The translations under genes and the position numbers were made by a program. From NCBI GenBank assembly GCA_946803715.1, contig CAMPET010000002.1, positions 630,364 through 662,707 on the forward strand: 32,344 nucleotides of DNA, written 5' to 3'. Positions 1 through 8,210 of the stretch are shown in pieces (position 1 is the first letter of the stretch; every line of letters starts with the position of its first letter). The notes beneath the pieces were generated by a model. The model saw only the letters and a list, made by a program, of their open reading frames with translations, was not told the DNA's origin and made no database searches. Source of the stretch: Beroe ovata. Taxonomy: Eukaryota > Ctenophora > Nuda > Beroida > Beroidae.

Positions 1-41
1 TTTTTTTTTTTTTTTTTTTCTAGTTTTTTCTTTTTTTTTTT

Positions 42-92
<51 letters not shown>

Positions 93-171
93 CATGTAAT
101 CTGATAATACTCGTGCGTTCATATGTTCGTTTTCTCAAACAGACACACACACAAACACACACACACACATA
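1..171. repeat. Poly-T tract and (GT)n/(CA)n microsatellites
   Basis: Positions 1-46 are almost pure T, with breaks at 20-23 and 30. Positions 47-89 are an uninterrupted GT dinucleotide run of about 21 units. A second, interrupted CA tract covers 142-169. Short open frames across this block encode only Cys-Val or Thr-His repeats and are artefacts of the microsatellite. Confidence 0.95.
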
Positions 172-791
172 CTGTTCAGTATCGGTACGACATTGTGGTA
201 TGTCGCAGTATACTACAGCAGCGCGTGACTTGGGATTTACGGTATATCTTGCTCTTGTATTTCGCAACGCTCACCCAAAATAATAGGAATAATACTGATT
301 TGATTAAATTCTGAATCGACAGTCAAATACGAGTGTGTCTCATTACACTGTCAATAGTATAACATGAATACATTGATACAAAAATCGCAACAAAAATTAA
401 CATATGTACCTTTAAGTTACCCAATGTACAAATTGAAAAACTGACCATCAATGTTCAAATCGAAACTGCCATTCAATGTGCCAAACGAAAATCTGTAAAG
501 CAATTGATATGCTCCCTAAAATAGTATTTCAAAAAGGGCCGAAATAGATAAAAAGCATTCGAACAATTGAAAAACTAAAGAGGAAAACTACAGAGAAAAA
601 CTAGGTATAGAGAAAAACAATAGAGAAAATACTGACCTAGGAGAAGAATTTCGTCACAATAAAACGAATAAAACGAATACGAATATTTTACGGGTCCGAT
701 AGATCAGGAGTTGTTAATTCATGCTCCTACAATATATAGACTTGTTGTTAACTAGCACACCCCTCTACTCCAGGTTATCTCTAACACACAG
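172..791. other. Intergenic flank upstream of CK2 alpha
   Basis: AT-rich, with no coding region that I can support. A-rich imperfect repeats based on GAGAAAAAC lie around 570-630. Two AATAAA hexamers sit at 658-663 and 667-672 inside a small tandem repeat; they could end an upstream gene that is not in view. A TATATA string at 733-738 lies about 55 bases before the CK2 start. A pyrimidine-rich stretch ends in CACACAG exactly at the CK2 ATG, which looks like a 3' splice site. Confidence 0.7.
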
Positions 792-3228
792 ATGAATGGA
801 ACATCCAGGGCTAAAGTGTACGCTGACGTCAATGTTAACAACCCTCGTGACTATTGGGACTACGAGAACCACCAAACTGAATGGGGGTGAGTGGTAACAA
901 TTACTGTGTTAACAACCGACTTCCATTCGTTAACAGGTAATCACTGACGCACTGTTTACGACTGTGCGTCAGTGATAAAATGGAAGCGACAATGATAGTC
1001 TGATGACTGGTAACCTTTAACTGAAAGCATTTTGAAATGTCGGATTGATGTCAAGAGTGTCATAACATACTAACGTGTCCCACTGTTATTATACGAAGTG
1101 TTAACTGTTGTCCACACTGTTACCACATCTCCCCAGGAACCAGGACAACTACCAACTGGTCCGGAAACTGGGACGGGGAAAGTACAGTGAGGTGTTCGAG
1201 GGTGTAGACATCAGGACTCCTAACCTCAAAGTAGTGGTCAAGATACTCAAGGTAGGTAGACACTAGACATGCAAACTTCAATCTTCAACATCATTGAATT
1301 GGAGTTTTTTTCGTGGACCGAAACTTGCGTTTTCAGTTACTTAATCACATCTTAACCTCTGTGTCATTTGTCAGCCGGTGAAGCGTAAGAAGATCAAGAG
1401 GGAGATAAAGATTCTAGAAAATCTGAAGAATGGTCCAAACATCATAACCCTCATGGATGTGGTGAAGGATCCGATAGCACGAACACCTGCTCTTGTTTTT
1501 GAATATGTTAACAACAGGGACTTCAAGGTATAAAAACTCATGGTTCCTGTGGCAAGTTTCCCAAAAACTGCGTCCTCAGTCCTCATTAAGTCATTTCGTC
1601 CTCATTTAGTCATTTCGTCCTCAGTCCTGACCCCTCTCGCTTCAGCAACTATACCAGACGTTAACTGACTTGGATATACGATACTATATGTTTGAACTGC
1701 TGAAAGCGCTAGACTTTTGTCACAGTATGGGAATCATGCACAGGTAAGACACGAAACAACTTTTTATCGATTTGAAACCCACAACTCGTGACTCAAACCC
1801 GCAATCTTGATTTGAGTCCCGCAAGTTCTATAACGGGTGCCCGATCAGGGACGTGAAGCCACACAACGTGATGATAGACCATGAGAAGCGACAACTCCGA
1901 CTGATAGATTGGGGATTGGCAGAGTTTTACCATCCTGGACAACAGTACAACGTCAGAGTAGCTAGCCGATACTTCAAGGGACCAGAACTTCTTATTGACT
2001 ACCAGGTACTGATCAGCACCATGTAGTATGTGTCCGTGTTAAAATATATCCTTGTGTTTTAATAGCTCTCATTCGTTCCCTCTCAGGAATACGATTACTC
2101 GCTTGACATGTGGAGTTATGGGTGTATGTTTGCTAGTATGGTAAGTTCCTGCGCCTTTTTCCCGCCAAAACTCCTCATTCGCAACAAGCGCTGACAGACA
2201 GAATGAACTCTGTTGAATATAATGTTGCATACAACTTGTACAGAGTACACAGCACATATCCATTAGCCCCACTATACAATGAACTCACTGTGTTGCTATA
2301 GGAGTCAGGAATGTTCCTGACGCTACTACACTTTGCTATCCGTCACACTTTCCTCAGCTTTCCGTACTAAAATGGAACGCGCGCGACCTAAACTTATGTA
2401 CGCTGGCATATTCTAACTCACGCGCGCGCGCATGATATCATATCACTGCACTATTTTACGGCGGCATTGTTGTAGGTGACCGCGCCTATTTCCACTAATT
2501 TCCACACCAACAATGACGAGATGTAGCGTGATGTTCCTGAACAAAGCATTGTTTCAGATTTTCCGAAAAGAACCGTTTTTCCATGGCCACGATAACTATG
2601 ACCAACTTGTGAGGATTGGCAAGGTCTTGGGCACAGCCGAGCTATTTGAATACGTGGACACATACAACGTGGATTTGGACCCAAGATACAATGAATTGTT
2701 GGGCAGGTATGAATTTTGGAATATTAAATACTTGTTTTCTGTAAACTTTGTTTTCTGTACTACTTTTCCCTAGTGGGCAACTTGTGGACATATAACTTGT
2801 GGCAACATTAGTATTTACTGGCATTTTTTGTCAACCTGTCATGTGTTGTGATGAGAGTGTATTGAGCCCGTATTGAGTCTATAATACTCCACAGACATTC
2901 GAAGAAACGCTGGGAGAGGTTTGTGTGTCAAGATAACCAGCATTTAGTCAGTCCCGAGGCTTTGGACTACCTTGATAAGTTATTACGATACGATCACATG
3001 GACAGACTAACGGCTAAAGAGGCACAGTCCCACCCTTACTTCTGTAAGTTCTGCAAAAACTCATGCATTTTCCTTTCCTTGCACAACCTCATTTTCGCGC
3101 ATTTTTACTGTCATTTTCAAGTGAAAGCACAATTGTGTCATGCCAAAACTAACCGCTCCCCACCCTCAGATCCCATATTACAAGAAGTGAAACAGAGAGA
3201 GTCAGCAAAGTGCGACAGCACTGTATGA
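792..3228 (+). CDS. CSNK2A1: Casein kinase II catalytic subunit alpha (9 exons)
   Basis: Serine/threonine kinase subunit that pairs with CK2 beta and phosphorylates acidic sites in nucleus and cytoplasm. Exons read by eye: 792-886, 1137-1251, 1375-1527, 1646-1743, 1849-2005, 2087-2140, 2558-2706, 2895-3043 and 3170-3228. All introns are GT-AG, phases match at every junction, and the sum is 1029 bases (342 residues plus stop). Visible features are the glycine loop GRGKYSEVF at 44-52, ATP-binding Lys67 in VVVKILK, the basic cluster KRKKIKR at 73-79 (a CK2 hallmark), catalytic HRD with Asp155, DWG at 174-176 in place of the usual DFG (also CK2-typical), and [19 protein letters not shown]. The C-terminal tail after HPYFY is short, as in invertebrate CK2; the human protein has 391 residues. 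The start is set by the [14 protein letters not shown] match to other CK2 N-termini and by an in-frame stop upstream at 753-755. The last intron is stopless (see findings). Confidence 0.97.
920..986. repeat. Nested inverted repeat in CK2 intron 1
   Basis: ATCACTGACGCAC at 940-952 and its exact complement at 964-976 form a 13-base stem with an 11-base loop. Outside it, CTTCCATT at 920-927 pairs with AATGGAAG at 979-986. It could be an RNA hairpin in the pre-mRNA or the remnant of a small foldback transposon. Confidence 0.7.
1581..1627. repeat. 19-bp tandem duplication in CK2 intron 3
   Basis: Units at 1581-1599 and 1600-1618 differ at one base, followed by a partial third unit (CCTCAGTCC). 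It lies just before the acceptor of exon 4 and does not touch coding sequence. Confidence 0.8.
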
Positions 3229-3754
3229 CACGTTACACTGTGTGTGTATGCGTCGTGGGACTCTCTCCCCAATTCAGATAGCACAAACTCTCAAATAATA
3301 ATCATGATTTACAGTTTTCACACTGAACCACTCAGCATGGGTCGAGACACATGTCCATGTGTACACAGCGCTGTAGTCCCGGTGTCGGATTTTTCATGTG
3401 TCCGACATATAATGGAGCTTCTCTCAGTGTAGCCATGTTTGTTTTCTTAAATTTTAATATATCCAAGAGGTGAGCTGGCAGAGGACTAGATTGTGATTAT
3501 TTTCAATATTAGTGTACTTTTCCTTGGATTTCAGAACTGGAAACAAGTCGACGTATCGTTTCATGGCTCCTCTGCAAGCCTCACACTGTTGACCTGCTGT
3601 TAATGTTATGGGGCTGGGTGGATTCCTTCATGTTACGCTATATTTGTATTACAAATATAATTGATTTTTATAAACTGAAATTGTCGATTAAATTTAGAAA
3701 TTATCGAATTTCTCCCTGTCAGTGCCATGAAGGTAAGGATGGAGGTCAAATTTA
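3229..3754. other. CK2 alpha 3' flank
   Basis: No gene seen. It probably holds the CK2 3' UTR. No clean AATAAA follows the stop within the first few hundred bases; AT-rich stretches near 3440-3470 and 3640-3700 could hold a variant poly(A) signal. The open frame at 3244-3432 shows no recognisable protein. Confidence 0.5.
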
Positions 3755-3876
3755 ACTCAGAAGTTGTAGGATTTCACCCTGGCCCTGCTCTTGCTGGCGG
3801 GATATTATCCCTGGCAAGGGGGCGGATTGAAAATCGCGCGCGCCGACGGTAGGGTAAAATCCTACAAACTCAGAAG
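3755..3876. mobile_element. Short TIR element (MITE-like), copy 1, with 9-bp target duplication
   Basis: The element core is 3764-3867 (104 bases). It begins TTGTAGGATTTCACCCT and ends with the complement of TTGTAGGATTTTACCCT, so the 17-base terminal inverted repeats differ at one position. ACTCAGAAG directly flanks both ends (3755-3763 and 3868-3876), a 9-base target site duplication. It has no coding capacity. A 9-base duplication is typical of Mutator-like transposons, so a non-autonomous MULE derivative is my inference. A second copy lies at 4456-4555. Confidence 0.82.
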
Positions 3877-4455
3877 GTCCAATTTGGCAATTTAATAGTT
3901 GGTCCAACATAATTAAGGTCCAATTTAATTCAGAATATTCTTTCTCTCCATTTTCAGCGCGAGCGCCAGCGGTCTGAGAATAATTTTGAATTTGCGGCGC
4001 GCGCAATGAAATTCTCGACAGGGCCGGGCTCTGTCGAAAATTTCATTATAGGCACCCCCGGAATTGCAGGGGCTATCATCGACAGCCAAGTGTCCATGTC
4101 ACTGCTACATTTTTATACTCCCTCTTGAAAATTCTCTCACTTAGGACGCTTCTCTCTACGTCACATCTGAGATCTGTCTGACAGAATTTTCTGTTGATGA
4201 CGATTTGTGGTGTTTCAGCCTGTGTATTAAGGTTAATCGTCAATTCTTTTCTTATCAACATTGATGAAAATGATGAGGGAAAAATTACGAAATTGAAAGT
4301 GCATTGTGCATATCAATTCCAACTCCAGTCTTCACATCCCATTCGTAGCATCGCATCCAACCGACTGTCAGACTAGTTCTCTAGTTTTTATATAATAACA
4401 GCATATACATGAACATACACTGCAACTGTAATCCGATCCTACAACATCATTGCAA
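3877..4455. other. Intergenic region between the two TIR elements
   Basis: No supportable gene. GGTCCAATTT-like strings recur at about 3876-3885 and 3917-3926, and a similar AGGTCAAATTT occurs left of copy 1 near 3744, so copy 1 may sit inside an older repeat. GC-rich imperfect inverted repeats occur at about 3955-4070, including TTCGACAGAG-type strings on both strands. Confidence 0.45.
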
Positions 4456-4555
4456 TTGTAGGATTACGCCCTACCCTCGATGGCGGGATTTTATTATTGC
4501 CGGGCTGGGCAGAATTACTATTGCGCAACGCCGACGGTAAGGAAAAGCCCTACAA
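4456..4555. mobile_element. Short TIR element (MITE-like), copy 2
   Basis: It begins TTGTAGGATTACGCCCTACC and ends with the complement of TTGTAGGGCTTTTCCTTACC. Inside it shares GGCGGGAT, GGGC and CGCCGACGGTA with copy 1 in the same order, so it belongs to the same family. The arms have diverged more than in copy 1, and no target duplication is evident, which suggests an older insertion. Confidence 0.7.
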
Positions 4556-5026
4556 AAACATGACACATGTTTGATTCACAACATGATCATGACACATGTC
4601 TGGATTCTAGCCAAGCCACCTAATTTCAAACGGAAGAGAAAAAAAGGTTTAGTCTTAATGCAGCAAAGATATGTTGCTGATATTTCTTTTCACAATTAAT
4701 CTTGAATCAAAATGTTTATATGTTTTTGGGGTGATAAATAAATTAATAAAATAAAATCATTAAATTACATAACCACTTTCACAACATAAGTTTTGCAATA
4801 AACATATTGACACTATATATTACTATCAAATTTGAGAAGTGAGGGCCACACTTTGTGGAGATCCTGAAGAAGAGACTATAATGTTTTGAAGCTATCAGTA
4901 GATTTGTGGTGAAAAAGTGTGTGGGTTTGCTTCAATTCACTTTGTCTCACTGTCTACAGTGTTCAATCATCTGAAGCATGTTTTTATGCATGTATAAAAG
5001 TGAGCAAAGTGAGCTAAAATTTTTAT
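4556..5026. other. AT-rich intergenic region upstream of NIF3L1-like gene
   Basis: Strongly AT-rich. Overlapping AATAAA/ATTAAA strings at about 4730-4765 could include a poly(A) signal for a transcript from the left, but may only reflect base composition. No gene seen. The last 35 bases hold the TATA-like box described separately. Confidence 0.5.
4993..5000 (+). promoter_or_regulatory. Candidate TATA box for NIF3L1-like gene
   Basis: TATAAAAG. A start site about 30 bases downstream would fall near 5023, almost on top of the first in-frame ATG at 5027. That favours the second ATG at 5069 as the translation start. Confidence 0.45.
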
Positions 5027-5068
5027 ATGCTTATATTGACAGTTACTGAGCAGCAGAGCAGCCTACAA

Positions 5069-5872
5069 ATGAAAATTAAAGATGTTATCAAAATGTTGGA
5101 TAATTTTGCTCCCCTCAGTCTTGCTGAAAGTTGGGACAATGTTGGCCTTCTTATTGATCCATGCTCTTCACATGAAAAAGAAGTAAAGAAGGTGCTCCTC
5201 ACAATTGATCTCACAGAAGATGTAGTCAAAGAAGCTACAACAACTGGTTCCACTTTCATCATAAGTTATCATCCTCCTATTTTCAAGGGCTTTAAATCTC
5301 TTCTCCAAACTAATTCAAAGCATAGGATAGTAATGAGTTGCATTGCTAATGGTATAACAGTTTATTCTCCCCATACATGCTGGGATAGTGTAAAAGATGG
5401 TGTGAATGATTGGCTTGGTGCCTGCTTTGATGTGAGAACAAGCAAACCAATCGTGCCAAACTCAGTGAATTCTAGCTTTGGAATGGGTAGAATATTGGCA
5501 CTCACAACACCACTTTGTCTAGAAGAGATATGTGAAATTATGAAAAGTCATTTAGGTGTTAAATATTTGAGGATTGGATTCAAAGACCAATACCACAAAT
5601 CTGATCTTCATACTACTCTTGCAATATGTGCTGGTTCAGGTGGTTCTTTACTGAATGGAGTAAGGGCTGATGTGTACATCACTGGTGAGATGTCTCACCA
5701 TGAAGTACTGGCAGCAACATCCGAAGGACGGAATGTAATACTTAGTGAACACACTCATACAGAGAGAGGATTTCTTAAGTCAGTTGTTAGAACACTGGAA
5801 AATATCAGCACAGGTGACATTGAGTTTCTTGTGTCTGTAAAAGACAGTTCTCCTATCTTAACAATAGAATAG
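5069..5872 (+). CDS. NIF3L1: NIF3-like protein (NIF3L1 / GTP cyclohydrolase I type 2 fold), intronless
   Basis: Conserved NIF3/YbgI-family protein. The family binds two metal ions and forms ring-like oligomers; its cellular reaction is not settled. With this start it has 267 residues. N-terminal signature ESWDNVGLL is at 20-28 and SYHPPIF at 66-72 with metal ligand His68. SPHT at 100-103 precedes candidate ligand Asp106. GEMSHHE is at 206-212, and EHTHTERGF at 227-235 carries ligands His228 and Glu232. The frame stays open to an ATG at 5027, which would add 14 residues. I prefer 5069 because MKIKDVIKML aligns with the start of the conserved domain and because a splice-acceptor-like TATATTGACAG ends at 5042. 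The roughly 70-residue central insert of mammalian NIF3L1 is absent, so the protein is near the shorter bacterial length. Codons are visibly more AT-rich than in CK2 or ABCB7. There are no introns. Confidence 0.92.
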   Translation: MKIKDVIKMLDNFAPLSLAESWDNVGLLIDPCSSHEKEVKKVLLTIDLTEDVVKEATTTGSTFIISYHPPIFKGFKSLLQTNSKHRIVMSCIANGITVYSPHTCWDSVKDGVNDWLGACFDVRTSKPIVPNSVNSSFGMGRILALTTPLCLEEICEIMKSHLGVKYLRIGFKDQYHKSDLHTTLAICAGSGGSLLNGVRADVYITGEMSHHEVLAATSEGRNVILSEHTHTERGFLKSVVRTLENISTGDIEFLVSVKDSSPILTIE

Positions 5873-6075
5873 TATTTTTATTCCACTATACTTGTGCAGT
5901 ATGAGAACAGCTTATCAACATGTCACACTGCCTTGTAACTTATTAGCCTTATTATACTTTTCCCCATATATAAGTACAAGGGCAGTACCATAGGTACATT
6001 AGCTCTATACCTATTTTGGTGTCTTAATTTACTTTTACACCATTTTAGCTAATATCTATTGCTTGCAACACAACC
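5873..6075. other. Short intergenic spacer NIF3L1-PAIP2
   Basis: Only about 200 bases separate the NIF3 stop from the PAIP2 start. No canonical AATAAA is present. TATATAAG at 5967-5974 could be a TATA box. A pyrimidine-rich run ending TTTTAG at 6048 looks like a 3' splice site 27 bases before the PAIP2 ATG. It could therefore be either an independent promoter or an operon-type spacer processed by trans-splicing. Confidence 0.6.
5967..5974 (+). promoter_or_regulatory. Candidate TATA box for PAIP2-like gene
   Basis: TATATAAG about 100 bases before the ATG. If it is used, transcription would start near 6000 and the acceptor at 6048 would lie in the 5' leader. The surroundings are AT-rich, so a chance match is quite possible. 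Confidence 0.3.
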
Positions 6076-6342
6076 ATGGTAATGCGTCCTGATTCCCCTG
6101 TGAACAGTCTCTACCAAGATGAGGATTGGTTCAAAGAATATGAATGGATGAATGAACAAGAGAACTTCGAGGAGGAGTTCATGAATTCTCTTGATATTGA
6201 GGAGGTAGCATACAATCTGAGTGATAAATACTCTGAGTGATGAATATTGGCCAAAAATCATATCCTCAATAGTCAATACTCATTTTATATCCGGATTATT
6301 TCTACTTATTTCCTTTTACTGCATGATTGTCACGTAGGTTGT

Positions 6343-6374
<32 letters not shown>

Positions 6375-6931
6375 GCATATTCATACATTTTGCACCAAAC
6401 TGTACAGTGTACAACAGCCAAGGGAATACAACATACACAAGTTAATCTCGACTTTCCTTTCTATCATTGAGGATTTGGCTAATAATACACTAATACAGGC
6501 TTATAACAAGATTTCTCGGTATTTCAGTTGAGCAAAGTTGCAAAAGCCATTGATGATGAGCTTATGGAGGCTGAGCTTGCAGCAAACCTGAATGAGATTA
6601 TTTTAACTCCAGATACTACCTCTAACCTTAATGATAACACTACTGCGACAAATGGACAGTACTTGGATATCCTGGTAAGTACCATAGAATAGTTGAATAT
6701 TATGTGATTTTGAAGACCACATTTTGCAAGTTTATCATCATTTTGAATGATTCACCAAGTCACTGGAGTTAATTAAAGACAGGAGTTAATAGAAGGCATT
6801 CATATATTTCATTCTTTGTATCATTTTCAATTTTGCAACGTTTTGTCAAATTCATTCCTTTGTTTCAGAACTCAAGTAGCCTGAACCCCAACGCACAGGA
6901 ATTCGTGCCACAGTTTGATGTTTCTCGCTAA
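6076..6931 (+). CDS. PAIP2: PAIP2-like poly(A)-binding protein-interacting protein (3 exons)
   Basis: Small acidic cytoplasmic protein. PAIP2 proteins bind PABPC1 and displace it from poly(A) and eIF4G, lowering translation. Exons are 6076-6204, 6528-6674 and 6869-6931, all phase 0, giving 112 residues (human PAIP2 has 127). The acidic N-terminal part contains WFKEYEWMNEQENFEEEF at 18-35, resembling the PFAEYMWMENEEEF segment of the PAM1 region. The C-terminus carries a clear PAM2 motif, SSLNPNAQEFVP at 95-106, whose Leu97 and Phe104 are the usual contacts for the PABP MLLE domain. The exon 1 donor (GAG then GTAGCA) is weak, but other donors nearby give stop codons after joining. If intron 1 is kept, translation stops at 6238-6240 and the PAM2 motif is lost. 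Homology rests mainly on the PAM2 and the PAM1-like stretch. Another PAM2 protein is the main alternative. Confidence 0.87.
6344..6373. repeat. (CA)n microsatellite in PAIP2 intron 1
   Basis: Fifteen uninterrupted CA units inside the 323-base first intron. It is likely length-polymorphic. Confidence 0.95.
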
Positions 6932-8065
6932 AGCTGCTTCCTGCTTTCTACAGATTTTATATTACTTACATCGTTGTGTGACCTTTCCACATTATGAAAT
7001 TGCTGCGAATCTTCATTTTTAATCTTGTGATTCATAATGAATGGATTTTAAAATGAGCTACAAATTTCCAGTATATTGAAATATTATTATCTATCTTTTG
7101 ATTGCTCACTTGAATTTTCAGACGAAGCGGTATAAATTATTCAGATAAGTACGTAATAAGGTTATTTAGATAATATCTATAGGGATCACATATTTTGCAT
7201 TTATTAAACATGATGAATTTTCCAAACTGTCTCTTATCAAGAATTGCAAGTTTTGCAGTGGACGCTGATGATGACGTTTCCAATTTATGATTAATGTTTT
7301 AATAGGTTTACACAACGATTAAAAAAAGACCGAAATTAAAATAAGCGTTTTCCTTTGCTGTACGTATGTTGAAAAATTCATTATAGCTGGCGTTCTATGA
7401 AGATTTCCAAAAAAATACCACAAAACTGTTAAATGGACAAAAAAAGTTCAAACGTTATTAAAATATCATTTAAGATGATGTCGTTAGTGTTCTTTTTTGG
7501 TAAGTAACTAAATAAAATGCTTGTTATCAGGTATATATAAAATTTCGAAAGCAAATATGTATTTCATGAGAAACGTACATGAAGCCAGACGTTAGATTTT
7601 ACAAATCGTTGTGTCTGGATGTTATACAGAGATTGTATGCAATCTCAACATAAAGAGTGGTGGTCAAATGGATGGATTGCCCAAGGATCACTTCCCGAGA
7701 GTGTTATGTTCTACAATATCATCAAATTTATGTTTTGTTTATTGCCAAAAACTTTCAAATGCTTCATCAAAATACACGAACAGTCCATCCCATTTGATCC
7801 TCCAAAGCAATTTGAATTTGTTAATACTTCATTGTTGGGTTATATTTTGTATGTCGTAGAATGTATCTTGATACAAGATAATTGACTGTATTCGTACACG
7901 ATTTGTCATACTATCACCAGGTACATGTACCTATGGTATCAACATAACATGATACAATGTATAAACGGTTTTTAAATTTGATTGTGAATTATATTCTATT
8001 TATTTGAGGTATTACAATTTGATATTGATTACTCTAATAAACAAAAACATTGAATCTTTGCCAGT
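6932..8065. other. AT-rich intergenic region PAIP2-ABCB7
   Basis: The PAIP2 3' UTR presumably occupies the beginning. The clearest AATAAA is at 7511-7516, far downstream. Open frames at 7611-7885 show no recognisable protein and overlap one another in two frames. Otherwise I see only AT-rich sequence. Confidence 0.5.
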
Positions 8066-8073
8066 TATAAAAG
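8066..8073 (+). promoter_or_regulatory. Candidate TATA box for ABCB7
   Basis: TATAAAAG followed by GC-richer sequence, 145 bases before the ABCB7 ATG. A start site near 8096 would give a leader that contains the acceptor-like TTCCCTCATATAG ending at 8191. That leader would be either an outron or a short 5' UTR intron. Confidence 0.45.
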
Positions 8074-8210
8074 CCCGCGTTTCACTTTTGTCTATCAATC
8101 AATTGAAAATCCTCACACATAACTGAATAAATAGCGAATGTAATCTGACTATCGGATATCCCCACTAACGTTTATCCCTTCCCTCATATAGGCTCAAGTA
8201 TCATAGTTCT

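Noticed and set aside
47-314. Overlapping open frames encoding Cys-Val and Thr-His repeats
   Set aside because: Produced by the GT and CA microsatellites; no protein features beyond the repeat.
733-738. TATATA string as CK2 TATA box
   Set aside because: It lies too close to the acceptor at 791 for a leader plus outron to fit comfortably, and the region is AT-rich; not annotated as a promoter.
5027-5068. N-terminal extension of the NIF3L1-like protein from the first ATG
   Set aside because: The ATG lies about where transcription would start from the TATA-like box, an acceptor-like site ends at 5042, and homologous proteins align from the second Met. It is not excluded.
6205-6240. Alternative donors for PAIP2 exon 1 at 6221 and 6237
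   Set aside because: Joining either to exon 2 shifts the frame and quickly gives a stop; the 6204/6205 donor keeps phase 0 with both later exons.
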